Assembly (NCBI GenBank): GCA_021774255.1
Contig: JAJFJF010000019.1
Coordinates: forward strand, 1-54,089
Length of the DNA stretch: 54,089 nt
Origin: Gammaproteobacteria bacterium
GTDB lineage: Bacteria; Pseudomonadota; Gammaproteobacteria; JAJFJF01
Direction: 5' to 3'
Within the stretch, counting starts at the first letter, position 1. The number at the start of each line of letters is the position of its first letter. The translations under genes were made by a program, and so were the position numbers. A model generated the notes under the pieces. That model made no database searches. It was given only the letters and a program-made list of their open reading frames with translations, and had not been told where the DNA came from. Below, in pieces: positions 45,301 to 53,917 of the stretch.

Positions 45301-48300
45301 ACTTCGCCTGCTGTGTGACAACGTAGCACAGAGGTGTCTTGGTTATTTCCCACGAGGCCACCCACCTTATGCTGGCCGCTGACAGACCGCACTACTCGGT
45401 AGTCGACAAGCGGTGCGTTGCTGCCTTCATTGTGCCCAATCAGTCCACCCACTTCGTTTCGGCCGCTCACAGGCGCTTGTGTGCCTTCATCACTAAGAAA
45501 AGCAATGGTGCCTTTGTTAAAGCCAATGAGACCGCCGATGCGGTCGCCTAGTGCAGCTGTCACCGCGCCTGTTGCTGAGCTATTGGTGACAGTCGCATCG
45601 TCGTTACGCCCGACGAGGCCACCGACGTCGTTGACGCCATTAACGCGACTGTTGGTGGAGCAGCCATTGATGATAGCATCGGCTGCATTGATCCCCACCA
45701 GGCCGCCTACTGCATTGGTGCCAGAAACCGGGCCGCCGCTGACTTTGCAGTTTGTGATTTCGCTGCCCCCTTCATTGGCGCCGACTAGGCCGCCTACCCA
45801 AATACTTCCTGGGGTAGATGAAACCGTGACACTGGCATTGCTGCTTTCTATGCGGCTGCCCAATACGTTCGAGCCTACCAGGCCGCCTGCTCGGGAGGTG
45901 GCTGACACAGAAGTGCTAATGGCATAGCAATCGGTGATGGTGCCACCGTCGTTTCGGCCCACGAGGCCTCCAATTTCGATAGCGCCTTCAACATGTGCTT
46001 CTGTCCAGCTGTTGGTGACGGTTGAACGAAGGTTAAAACCCACTAGTCCACCGACTCGATCACCTGTGCCAATCAAGTTAACGTTGGTAAAGCAATCAGA
46101 GAGGGGTGTATTTTCGTTTTGCCCCACGAGGCCACCAATAGCACTGCCACCGGCGTTGATTTCGCCAATGACGTAAGCATTTTCGATGTTGCCATCTTCG
46201 CTTTCCCCGATGAGCCCGCCGACTTCATTTCCACTAGCATGGAGGGTGAGGGCGGTCACAGAGCAATTTTTTACAATCGTTGCCTCGCTGTCGCCAATGA
46301 GACCGCCGACTTCGTCTGCGCCGGTAATGCTACCCTTTACGGTACAGTTGAATATAGTGAGCGGGTCAGTAGGAGTGCCTTGATTCAAGCCAATTAAACC
46401 ACCGGCGCTAATGCCTGAGGCATGGAGGTTAATCGTGACGTGACAGGAATCAATATGGTTATAGTTAAGTCCAACTAAGCCACCCACAACCCATTGGCCG
46501 CTAACAGTAGCGTTCACTGAACAATCTGTGAGGAGCCCGAAGTTGCTTCCCACGAGGCCGCCAACTTGGTTGTGCTCAGCATCAATGCGGCTATTGACTT
46601 GGGAATGTTGGATGGTACCAAAATTGTCTCCTGCTAAGCCTCCCACACGATGGTTACCAGAAACTGTGCCAGCTGCTAAGCAGTCTATAATGCTTCCTTC
46701 GTTAGAGCCTACCAAACCACCAGCGCTTTTGCCTGAAGCTGCAGTGGTTGCTGTACTGTGGCTGTTGCTTACTACACCTTTATTATTGCCTACCAAACCA
46801 CCAATGTACTCTGTTCCACTGACATGGCCGGTTGCGTAACTGGCAATAATAGTGTTGCTGCTACCAGGGTTGCTCCCCGCCAAGCCACCGACAAAACTAT
46901 CGCCTGAGACATTGCCGGTAGCATAGCTGTTGGTGATAGTACTACCATCATTGAAAGATGGACTGCCGTTTGAACCTACTAAGCCGCCAACGGATTTTTT
47001 ACCATTGATGTTGCCCGTGGAATAGCTGGCATTGATAGTAGCAGCACGGACAGTAGTGCGACTGTTCAAACCTACCAGACCGCCAAAGTAGCTGCCTGAG
47101 CCAGTCACATTTCCTGTAGAGTGGCTGCTAGAGATACTCGCAGCATTGCAGCCTACCAGGCCGCCGACAGCGTTGCTATTGCTTCCTGAACTCATCACGC
47201 TGCCTGTGGCGGTGCAGCTGGTGACGCTTTTGCCACGATTGTAGCCCACTAGGCCACCAATGTCGCTGCTATCGCTTCCTGAGCTTATCACGCTGCCTGT
47301 GGCGTAGCTGTTGGTGATGATGCCATCGTTGTAGCCTGCTAGGCCGCCGATGGTGTTGCTATTGCTTCCTGAACTCATCACGCTGCCTGTGGCGGTGCAG
47401 TTGCTGATGGTGCCTAAATTTCTGCCTACCAGGCCGCCGACAGCGTTGCTATTGCTTCCTGAACTCATCACGCTGATTGTGGTGGTGCAGTTGGTGATGA
47501 CGCCTGAGCTGTAGCCTGCTAGGCCGCCGACAGCGTTGCTATTGCTTCCTGAACTCATCACGCTGCCTGTGGTGGTGCAGTTGGTGATGCTGCCACTGCT
47601 CCTGCCTGCTAGGCCGCCGAGATGACTATTACCTGAGATGCTGCTACGCACCAAGTTCACAGAGGTTATTAGAGCCAAAGGGCCAATACTGGAAAATAGG
47701 CCTATGCCGTTAGTATCAGGGCGGTTAATAACTAGGCTAATAATGAGATAGCCGTTGCCATTGAAAGCACCTGTCACGGTTAATCCCGTACCAGGCAGAA
47801 ATCCTGCTCCATTATTCCAATTCACGGTATCCGAGCAATCAATATCTTGAGCAAGTATGATGCTCACATCAATGACTGCAACAGCTGTTTGAAGCTCAGT
47901 ACAGGTGCTTACTAGCACAGTGCGGTTACCGCAATCAGCATGTGTTAGGTGAGGGTAATCGCTTCCTTCGTTAATTGTCCAGGTACAATTAAAATCCCAA
48001 CCTTCAAAGGTTATTTGTTGGTGCATTTCAATTGTGTTTTTGCCTGTGCCAGCGGCACTACTGGTTTGACCAGAGGTTTGGGTGTCCCAGTAGCCGTTGC
48101 TGATGATGGCGCCGCCGCTGTTGTGGCCCAGCAGGCCGCCGATGTCGCTGGAGTCGCCTGAGTTTGTCACACTGCCTGTGGCGTAGCTGTTGCTGATGGT
48201 GCCTGAGTTACTGCCTACCAGGCCGCCAGCGTTGTTGAAGTCGCCTGAGTTTGTCGCACTGCCTGTGGCGTAGCTGTTGCTGATGCTGCCTGAGCTGTAG

Positions 48301-49325
48301 CCTACCAGGCCGCCGATGTCGCTGTAGGAGTAGAATCCTGAAATATCATCCATCACACTGCCTGTGGCGTAGCTGTTGCTGATGGTGCCTGAGTTAGTGC
48401 CTACCAGACCGCCAACTTCGCTGGAGTCGCCTGAGCTTGTCACACTGCCTGTGGCGTAGCTGTTGCTGATGGCGCCTAAATTTTGGGCTACTAGGCCGCC
48501 AACTTTGCTGGAGTCGCCTGAGCTTGTCATACTGCCTGTGGCGTAGCTGTTGCTGATGCTGCCATGGTTGCTGCCTACCAGGCCGCCGATGTCGCTGGAG
48601 TCGCCTGAGTTTGTCGCACTGCCTGTGGCGTAGCTGTTGCTGATGGTGCCTGAGTTACTGCCTACCAGGCCGCCGATATCGCTGCTGGAGTATAATCCTG
48701 AAATAGTACCTATCAGACTGCCTGTGGCGTAGCTGTTGCTGATGGCGCCTGAGTTGCTGCCCACCAGACCGCCGATGTTGGAGAAGGCAAGGTATCCTGA
48801 AGCAGTACCCATCACGCTGCTTGTGGTGGTGCAGTTGGTGATGATCCCTGCGTTGTTTCCCACCAGTCCGCCAACCTGGTTGAGGTTGCTTATTGAACTC
48901 ATTACGTTACCCGTGGTGTAGCAGTTGCTAATACTGCCAAGGTTTTCACCTGCCAAGCTGCCAACCGAGAGTGAACCCGTGATGTTCGCAGAGAGCATAC
49001 CTGTGTTATTAACTTGGGCGGTGCTGCCAAGAGAGGCAAACAATCCAACATAATTGCTGCTTGGGCGGTTGATGAATAAATCTTGGATAACATAACCTTT
49101 GCCATCTAGTTTGCCTCTGAAGGGGCTACTACTAGTGCCCACGGGCAGAAACCCTGCGCCACTGTTGGTCGCTGAGCAGTCGATATCGTTCCCAAGCTCG
49201 TAAGTCTCAGTTAGGTCATTGTTCATATCCTGCAAACCCGTGCAGTCGGTGATCACGGTCAGGGCCATGGGGCAGGGAGCCAGCATGGCGAGGATGCCAA
49301 GCAGCAAGAGTAGCGTTGAGGCCAT
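42318..49325 (-). CDS. Giant GLUG/ankyrin/LRR receptor-like protein, regulon member
   Basis: This 2335-aa protein has a signal peptide (about 1-22) and some 1700 residues of GLUG repeats, for example GGLVGSNSGTISNSYATGS. A single membrane segment follows (about 1742-1765, LAIIVGVLAVIPIARSLY). Then come ankyrin-like repeats (about 1780-1965, with GADPNLLNEEGLTPLMLAVK) and RI-type leucine-rich repeats (about 1990-2095, LKHIDLHDNLIDYWGVEVLA). Three or four membrane helices close the protein (about 2140-2315), containing LLEDLPQFIITVHFL. This order would place GLUG repeats outside and ANK/LRR inside. Parts of the GLUG region are nearly identical 87- and 90-bp tandem units. The regulon block lies about 105 nt upstream. 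No single known family has this order. Confidence 0.85.
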   Translation of the reverse strand: MASTLLLLLGILAMLAPCPMALTVITDCTGLQDMNNDLTETYELGNDIDCSATNSGAGFLPVGTSSSPFRGKLDGKGYVIQDLFINRPSSNYVGLFASLGSTAQVNNTGMLSANITGSLSVGSLAGENLGSISNCYTTGNVMSSISNLNQVGGLVGNNAGIITNCTTTSSVMGTASGYLAFSNIGGLVGSNSGAISNSYATGSLIGTISGLYSSSDIGGLVGSNSGTISNSYATGSATNSGDSSDIGGLVGSNHGSISNSYATGSMTSSGDSSKVGGLVAQNLGAISNSYATGSVTSSGDSSEVGGLVGTNSGTISNSYATGSVMDDISGFYSYSDIGGLVGYSSGSISNSYATGSATNSGDFNNAGGLVGSNSGTISNSYATGSVTNSGDSSDIGGLLGHNSGGAIISNGYWDTQTSGQTSSAAGTGKNTIEMHQQITFEGWDFNCTWTINEGSDYPHLTHADCGNRTVLVSTCTELQTAVAVIDVSIILAQDIDCSDTVNWNNGAGFLPGTGLTVTGAFNGNGYLIISLVINRPDTNGIGLFSSIGPLALITSVNLVRSSISGNSHLGGLAGRSSGSITNCTTTGSVMSSGSNSNAVGGLAGYSSGVITNCTTTISVMSSGSNSNAVGGLVGRNLGTISNCTATGSVMSSGSNSNTIGGLAGYNDGIITNSYATGSVISSGSDSSDIGGLVGYNRGKSVTSCTATGSVMSSGSNSNAVGGLVGCNAASISSSHSTGNVTGSGSYFGGLVGLNSRTTVRAATINASYSTGNINGKKSVGGLVGSNGSPSFNDGSTITNSYATGNVSGDSFVGGLAGSNPGSSNTIIASYATGHVSGTEYIGGLVGNNKGVVSNSHSTATTAASGKSAGGLVGSNEGSIIDCLAAGTVSGNHRVGGLAGDNFGTIQHSQVNSRIDAEHNQVGGLVGSNFGLLTDCSVNATVSGQWVVGGLVGLNYNHIDSCHVTINLHASGISAGGLIGLNQGTPTDPLTIFNCTVKGSITGADEVGGLIGDSEATIVKNCSVTALTLHASGNEVGGLIGESEDGNIENAYVIGEINAGGSAIGGLVGQNENTPLSDCFTNVNLIGTGDRVGGLVGFNLRSTVTNSWTEAHVEGAIEIGGLVGRNDGGTITDCYAISTSVSATSRAGGLVGSNVLGSRIESSNASVTVSSTPGSIWVGGLVGANEGGSEITNCKVSGGPVSGTNAVGGLVGINAADAIINGCSTNSRVNGVNDVGGLVGRNDDATVTNSSATGAVTAALGDRIGGLIGFNKGTIAFLSDEGTQAPVSGRNEVGGLIGHNEGSNAPLVDYRVVRSVSGQHKVGGLVGNNQDTSVLRCHTAGEVSGSGNEVGGLIGLNSGMNTLVNHSTATGVVTGENQVGGLIGNNINAPITNSSATGEIVGAYQVGGLIGRNSGGGVNNCSAVGGDISWFSTGAEVGGLIGFNNAKIIASHAKKNTTGRDNIGGLIGSNAGTILHCYATGNVGDFGTVGGLIGHNTGAISDCHASGMISGSTIGGLIGSHDYTTVETSTFIEDSYATGEVNEGYDSSGGLIGELRSTDTVRRCYATGDVSGSDSVGGLIGHIYPGNSFIHDCYATGKVKGKYHYSHTGGLIGDASDFSGTLQNSYAVGCVDSNGKSGGLIGSPINVGAINITNSYWDKRKTGQKFISGKGSNAHFRKYRKSTDNLYQADPKKNKGTYDGWDFENVWLPPVPKKDGAEPHYPTLRGLGGPLSTAHSGQCRDPDPFKITLNALAIIVGVLAVIPIARSLYRHTEQGKAVYQTTQDEQLPLMAHLGEIILLEPLLKNASPEAIASALVLAAGAGHVAVVQRLKDQPSLDSDARQRALDLAARRGHRGVVTALLTTGGAADQYMRQQGWLADRTQNQLFEAAKEGKFLDVFKVLWTGADPNLLNEEGLTPLMLAVKHRHLSTAMLLIEWKADIFIRSPQDGKTVLDIAHAEGLRGWAHQTTRRQQYARYWKTRFTVYLEAVKSSNPHFTGVDLGHNALEDYQLAELCQALCGNKTVITLNVASNNISTLGVRALGKMLKENNTTLKHIDLHDNLIDYWGVEVLAMALASNHTVQHLDLTENEELPNKGHAIWTPLETRLEQNQSGSITSPTVAAQPNMPHMHALLDSKQVHQNRLLMQRFQVVTIVAYLLEISDKVTDMLMILELYRSREETMAYAALASLLCSYLVAFTALRMAYGRWWPTTWQGFFKGIFFFPVISPEMIPLKWGSQYVDINFARLKFANFLLEDLPQFIITVHFLKHSGGENNTAIMNLALTFTASTFFLLKLVLFDLPNMRMRLKSIVKQPRDLLKRRSQASTSGTGTPMKELVV
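47170..47640 (-). repeat. Tandem 90-bp repeat units inside the GLUG gene
   Basis: Five nearly identical units of 90-93 bp (30-31 aa, encoding GGLAGYSSGVITNCTTTGSV followed by MSSGSNSNAV) follow one another. The same phrase recurs at 47191, 47284, 47374, 47464 and 47554. Confidence 0.8.
48120..48800 (-). repeat. Tandem 87/99-bp repeat units inside the GLUG gene
   Basis: The phrase GCCTGTGGCGTAGCTGTTGC recurs at about 48174, 48261, 48360, 48447, 48534, 48621 and 48720. The units are 87 bp, with two of 99 bp that carry a four-residue insertion. They encode 29-aa GLUG units, GGLVGSNSGTISNSYATGS followed by a SGDSSDI-type end. Very recent duplication is implied. Confidence 0.85.
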
Positions 49326-49689
49326 CTTGAGCTGTTATCGGAGTGTTTTGCTCTTTAAAGCTAAGGTAAGAAACCAAAATACAAGAAAACCTGTAAAAAG
49401 ATCGTTTCGGAGGATTATCTTTTTCGTGGATTTCTAGGACTATGGTGTAACAGGGGAAGGGAAGTTTTGGGTTAACTCAAAACGAAATAAAATCTTCTCT
49501 TTTTAGCAAAAAAATTTCAGGATGAGATTAAATATAGAAAAATTCCGAGTGTGTATCCTATTTTTGATATGCATCACGAAAAAGACTTGACTGATAGATA
49601 GGTTTTTGAATTCTTAGTATAAAATTTTGTAAGGTAGGGTTACCTATCATTTGGGGAGCTAAAATAATATTTTTTAGAGAGCAGAAATA
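49326..49689. other. Intergenic region with regulon block, AT-rich
   Basis: This gap lies between two minus-strand genes. It contains regulon block copy 13 and otherwise AT-rich sequence without open frames. Confidence 0.5.
49430..49465 (-). promoter_or_regulatory. Regulon block copy 13 (upstream of 49325 gene)
   Basis: On the minus strand, AAAACTTCCC, then CCCCTGTTACACCATAG with its GTTAC G at 49451, then TAGAAATC exactly at +15. It points at the giant GLUG gene, about 105 nt away. Confidence 0.85.
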
Positions 49690-50856
49690 TCAACAAGCTT
49701 CGCTTGTATAAATATAATCTTTATTGAATAAATCTAAGGTTGCTTTTACTGTTGGGTCAATAACTCTATAGATATGATTAGGTAGTCTTTCAATAAAATC
49801 ATTTTGCTCAAGTACTGCTAAGGCTTGCATAATAGCACCGCTGGTTAGGTTAAGGCATCCTTGAGCTGCTTTGGACATAAGGCTGCTCGTATTGCCGGTA
49901 GCAATATAGGTGAGCACTTTAATTTGGCCAACACTTCTAGCAGATAAAGTATTACGTGTGTCCTTTAAATATGATTGTATATATTGGCTCCAAACGAGCT
50001 TAACGTCTTTTGGAGAGGGTACTTTGTTTTTGTTTGTGCAATGATCCCATAGTTTTTTACATAAAATATAAACAACTTTGGGATGGCATTCAGATATGTG
50101 CATGATAGTTTCGAATGTTTCATGGCTTAAGGGCTGTTTCCAAGTCTTTTTTGCTATCTGATTAAGATACTGGCTATACTCGCTTTGGGCGAGTCGATCT
50201 AGATGAATAGTTTCACACAGGTCATAGAGTGGTCTAGTTTGATCTTCAAACATATGTCGCAGCATATGTTGGCTACTGCCAGAGAAGATCAGCATTAAGT
50301 GTTTAGCTTCTTGTGAAAAATTTCTGATGGCCCCCTCAATTGCTCTGCTTCCTTCTATGTGGGTAATTTCTTGAACTTCATCGATAAAGAAAATAGCTTT
50401 TTTCTTGTTTTTCATCAAAACATATTCAACGGCACTTAGTGCATCTCGAATATTTTCTGCGCTATCATTATGAGGATCAGGAATAAGTTCTAGATGAACA
50501 CCTTTTAGTCCTATGGTCCAGCGTTTATCCATTTTTTTAAAATAATTGGCTAGAGTGTTTATCCATTTTTCAGGAGAGGGGGCGATATTATTTATTAAAG
50601 TGCGTGCACCTTTCAATATTTTTGCCTCAATTGATTTTGCATTTGATAGCAAAAAGAGATCAATGTCGGCTGCCGGGTAATCAAGTTCTTTAATAACATT
50701 TTTAACTAAACTGGATTTGCCGTATTTTCTGGGAGAAAGTAATAAGGTATGTCGCACTGCTTGAGCATTTCTTTTCAGCAAAGTGATTTCATTTTGGCGC
50801 CCTAAAAAGGCTTCATCATAGGCAATGCCTAAAGGGAAATAGTGCTCGTATTGCAT
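49690..50856 (-). CDS. AAA/STAND-type ATPase with C-terminal winged helix
   Basis: This 388-aa protein has a P-loop LLLSPRKYGKSSLV (Lys 47), a Walker B AIFFIDEVQEI (Asp 159, Glu 160), and a sensor-like LMLIFSGSSQHML. A C-terminal winged-helix-like part (about 310-385) follows. This matches the archaeal-ATPase/MNS-type group common in mobile or defence contexts. The coding sequence and its flanks are clearly AT-richer than the core genes around it, suggesting horizontal acquisition. No partner gene is adjacent: the giant GLUG gene lies downstream and tRNA-Val is divergent. Function unknown beyond ATP binding. Confidence 0.8.
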   Translation of the reverse strand: MQYEHYFPLGIAYDEAFLGRQNEITLLKRNAQAVRHTLLLSPRKYGKSSLVKNVIKELDYPAADIDLFLLSNAKSIEAKILKGARTLINNIAPSPEKWINTLANYFKKMDKRWTIGLKGVHLELIPDPHNDSAENIRDALSAVEYVLMKNKKKAIFFIDEVQEITHIEGSRAIEGAIRNFSQEAKHLMLIFSGSSQHMLRHMFEDQTRPLYDLCETIHLDRLAQSEYSQYLNQIAKKTWKQPLSHETFETIMHISECHPKVVYILCKKLWDHCTNKNKVPSPKDVKLVWSQYIQSYLKDTRNTLSARSVGQIKVLTYIATGNTSSLMSKAAQGCLNLTSGAIMQALAVLEQNDFIERLPNHIYRVIDPTVKATLDLFNKDYIYTSEAC

Positions 50857-51092
50857 TTGTTAACCTATTGAAAATTTAGTAGAGAAAATGAGAACGACAT
50901 GCTAGCATAGCAACTACTATGTTGGCAATGACTATGTTAGAGAGCGCTATATTAGTTATTCCTATATTATAGTTTGCTATAAAGAGACCGGTCTTGGTAC
51001 TTTCCTAATACTCGTTTTAAATGGGGAGAAATTCAATGCGAAAGCAGCTTGCACTCGCAAGCTGAGGGTGCTATCTTTTTCCGATTCATTTC

Positions 51093-51167
51093 AGGCGCGT
51101 AGCTCAGTGGTAGAGCACCACCTTGACATGGTGGTGGTCGGTGGTTCGATCCCACTCGCGCCTACCA
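51093..51167 (+). tRNA. tRNA-Val (anticodon GAC)
   Basis: The acceptor stem AGGCGCG pairs with CGCGCCT. D-arm GCTC...GAGC, anticodon stem CCACC/GGTGG with loop TTGACAT (anticodon GAC), and TTCGATC T-loop are all present, and CCA is encoded. It lies 23 bases upstream of thrS on the same strand. Confidence 0.95.
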
Positions 51168-51190
51168 TAATAGTAAAACAGAGAATTTAA

Positions 51191-53107
51191 ATGCCAGTCA
51201 TTACGCTGCCAGACGGCAGTCAAAAAACCTTTGATAAACCGGTCACGGTATTTGAGGTCGCAAACGATATCGGGGCAGGGCTAGCCATTGCTGCGCTTGC
51301 GGGCAAAGTAAACGGTTACCTGGTTGATACTACTTATCTGATCGATGAAGATGCGGATATCGCGATCATCACGGATCGCGATGAAGAAGGCCTGGAAGTC
51401 ATTCGCCATTCCACCGCGCATCTGCTTGCGCAAGCCGTCAAACGCCTTTTCCCCAAAGCCCAAGTCACCATTGGGCCCGTCATTGAAAACGGTTTTTATT
51501 ACGACTTTGCAGTTGAACACTCCTTTACGCCGGATGATCTCGCCAACATTGAAAAGATGATGGAAACGATTGCCAAAGAAGATGCAAGGGTCGCGCGTAA
51601 GATCATGACCCGCAGTGAAGCCATCGATTTTTTCACGAACCAAGGCGAGCATTACAAAGCTGAAATCATCAATGATCTGCCAGAAGGTGAAGAAATTTCA
51701 GTTTACGAGCAGGGTGATTTTATGGATCTCTGCCGTGGCCCGCATGTGCCCAATGTGGGGCGCCTCAAAGCGTTTAAGCTCACAAAGCTAGCCGGGGCGT
51801 ATTGGCGTGGCGATTCAAACAATGAAATGCTGCAGCGTATTTATGGTACGGCGTGGCCAGATAAAAAAGCCTTAAATGCGTATCTGCACCGTTTAGAAGA
51901 AGCGGAAAAACGCGACCACCGCAAGCTGGGTAAGCAGCTCGATTTGTTTCACTTCCAAGAAGAAGCGCCGGGCATGGTGTTTTGGCATGATAAAGGCTGG
52001 ACGCTCTACCGCTTGGTGCAAGACGTGGTGCGCCGCGCGCTGCAATCGCAACACTATCAGGAAGTGCACACCCCAGAAATGGCCGATCGCTCGCTGTGGG
52101 AACGTTCGGGGCATTGGGCAAAATTTAAACACGAAATGTTTACGACCCATTCTGAAAGTCGTGAATATGCTATCAAGCCGATGAATTGCCCTTGTCATGT
52201 GCAGATTTTTAATCAAGGCGTGACCAGCTACCGTGATCTGCCTATCCGCATGGCCGAGTTTGGTTCTTGTCATCGCAACGAACCTTCAGGCACCTTGCAT
52301 GGCTTGATGCGCGTGCGTAACTTTACCCAAGATGACGCGCATATTTTTTGTACGGAAGCACAGCTGCAGTACGAGGTAAGCTTGCTGATGGATCTGGTCT
52401 TCCAGGTGTATAAGATTTTTGGCTTCACGGATGTGGTAGTGCGGCTGTCCACCCGCCCAGAGCAGCGTGTTGGCGATGATGCCGTTTGGGATCAAGCCGA
52501 GCAAGCCCTGGCCCAAGCCCTCGATGACCGTGGTCTTGATTGGGAATTTTTGCCTGGGGAAGGGGCATTTTATGGCCCGAAAATTGATTTCTCACTCCGA
52601 GATAGCCTTGACAGGCTCTGGCAGTGCGGAACGGTACAGGTCGATTTCTCTATGCCGGGTCGCTTAGGGGCCAGTTATGTGGCAGAAGATGGTGCAAAGC
52701 AAGTGCCCGTCATGGTGCACCGTGCCTTGCTTGGGTCATTAGAGCGTTTTATTGCTATCCTTATTGAACATTATGCGGGTGCTTTTCCGCTTTGGTTGGC
52801 GCCTATTCAGGTTGTGGTAATGAATATCACCGATAATCAGCTAGAATACTCGAAAAGAGTCAAGAAATCGCTCGAAAAACAAGGCTTCAGAGTGACATCT
52901 GACTTCAGAAATGAGAAAATCGGCTTTAAAATTCGCGAGCATAGTATGAACAAGGTGCCTTATCAGGTTATCATTGGCGATCGCGAAGTAGAGACAGAAC
53001 AAGTTGCTGTGCGCTGCCGCGGTGGCGATGATCTAGGCAGTATGCCTTTATCGGCATTGAGTGGGCGCCTAGCGAATGAATTAAAGCAGGCTGATTGGGA
53101 GAGTTAA
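51191..53107 (+). CDS. thrS: Threonyl-tRNA synthetase
   Basis: ThrS charges tRNA-Thr. The 638-aa protein has the N-terminal TGS domain (about 1-61), the editing domain with the [15 protein letters not shown] motif (His 72 region) and its Cys (LCRGPHV), and the class II catalytic core. The core shows [35 protein letters not shown] and the motif 3 region with [11 protein letters not shown]. The C-terminal anticodon-binding domain ends with [13 protein letters not shown]. It is followed immediately by infC. Confidence 0.97.
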   Translation: MPVITLPDGSQKTFDKPVTVFEVANDIGAGLAIAALAGKVNGYLVDTTYLIDEDADIAIITDRDEEGLEVIRHSTAHLLAQAVKRLFPKAQVTIGPVIENGFYYDFAVEHSFTPDDLANIEKMMETIAKEDARVARKIMTRSEAIDFFTNQGEHYKAEIINDLPEGEEISVYEQGDFMDLCRGPHVPNVGRLKAFKLTKLAGAYWRGDSNNEMLQRIYGTAWPDKKALNAYLHRLEEAEKRDHRKLGKQLDLFHFQEEAPGMVFWHDKGWTLYRLVQDVVRRALQSQHYQEVHTPEMADRSLWERSGHWAKFKHEMFTTHSESREYAIKPMNCPCHVQIFNQGVTSYRDLPIRMAEFGSCHRNEPSGTLHGLMRVRNFTQDDAHIFCTEAQLQYEVSLLMDLVFQVYKIFGFTDVVVRLSTRPEQRVGDDAVWDQAEQALAQALDDRGLDWEFLPGEGAFYGPKIDFSLRDSLDRLWQCGTVQVDFSMPGRLGASYVAEDGAKQVPVMVHRALLGSLERFIAILIEHYAGAFPLWLAPIQVVVMNITDNQLEYSKRVKKSLEKQGFRVTSDFRNEKIGFKIREHSMNKVPYQVIIGDREVETEQVAVRCRGGDDLGSMPLSALSGRLANELKQADWES

Positions 53108-53109
53108 CA

Positions 53110-53694
53110 ATTAGATCGAAGAGAAAAGCGATTGCTCGCCGCAATCAAGAGATCACCGCACCCACCGTGCGTGTGACTGGCCCGGAAGGCGAATCGCTAG
53201 GCATTATGCCGATAGCTGATGCGCTGGCAAAGGCTGTTGAAGCAACATTAGATTTGGTTGAAATTTCACCTACTGCTGCGCCGCCAGTGTGCCGTATTAT
53301 GGATTACGGCAAATATGTGTTTGAAACAAGCAAGCGCAAAACGCAGGCGAAAAAGAAGCAAAAGCAGATTAAGGTGAAAGAAATTAAGTTTCGCCCGGGC
53401 ACCGAAGAAGGTGATTACCAGGTGAAGCTACGCAATTTAATTAGCTTCTTGGAAGGCGGCGATAAAGCAAAAATTACCGTGCGTTTTCGTGGGCGTGAGA
53501 TGGCACACCAAGAAATTGGTCAGCGCCTGCTCAATCGACTGGAAGAAGATTTAAGCGAAGTGGGCGTGGTCGAGCAATACCCGAAGATGGAAGCTCGGCA
53601 AATGATCATGGTGTTGGCGCCGAAAAAGGCAAAGCCACTCCATGGCACTAGCGGCAACAGCCCTGCCAAAGAGAATAAAAACGAAAACGGATAA
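53110..53694 (+). CDS. infC: Translation initiation factor IF-3 (AUU start)
   Basis: IF-3 keeps ribosomal subunits apart and proofreads start codon choice. The 194-aa protein matches the family from [15 protein letters not shown] through [32 protein letters not shown] and [19 protein letters not shown] to MIMVLAPKK. The natural start is ATT at 53110, two bases behind the thrS stop. GGGAG stands eight bases upstream, and no ATG or GTG lies at that place. AUU starts let IF-3 repress its own translation, as in E. coli. An in-frame TTG at 53095 within thrS is less likely. About 14 aa longer at the C-terminus than E. coli IF-3. Confidence 0.93.
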   Translation: MRSKRKAIARRNQEITAPTVRVTGPEGESLGIMPIADALAKAVEATLDLVEISPTAAPPVCRIMDYGKYVFETSKRKTQAKKKQKQIKVKEIKFRPGTEEGDYQVKLRNLISFLEGGDKAKITVRFRGREMAHQEIGQRLLNRLEEDLSEVGVVEQYPKMEARQMIMVLAPKKAKPLHGTSGNSPAKENKNENG

Positions 53695-53719
53695 AGATTG
53701 ATACTGTTGGAGCAAGACA

Positions 53720-53917
53720 ATGCCAAAACTAAAAACACATCGTGGTGCGGCAAAACGTTTTAAAAAGACGGCGAGCGGCGGCTACAAATGCAAGCAGTCG
53801 CATTTGAACCACATTTTGACAAAAAAATCGACGAAACGTAAACGCCATCTGCGTGCAACTGCCATGGTGCATGAGCATGATGTTGAGAGCGTAAGACGTA
53901 TGTTGACGGGGTCGTAA
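53720..53917 (+). CDS. rpmI: 50S ribosomal protein L35
   Basis: The 65-aa, very basic protein shows the L35 pattern: [20 protein letters not shown] and [25 protein letters not shown] stands before the ATG. It follows infC by 25 bases and precedes rplT, the usual infC-rpmI-rplT operon. In E. coli, L20 represses rpmI-rplT translation through a pseudoknot; nothing here shows whether that applies. Confidence 0.96.
   Translation: MPKLKTHRGAAKRFKKTASGGYKCKQSHLNHILTKKSTKRKRHLRATAMVHEHDVESVRRMLTGS

Noticed and set aside
47170..48800. Regularly spaced repeats considered as a CRISPR array
   Set aside because: The repeats are in frame, encode GLUG units, and have no unique spacers; no cas genes are present.
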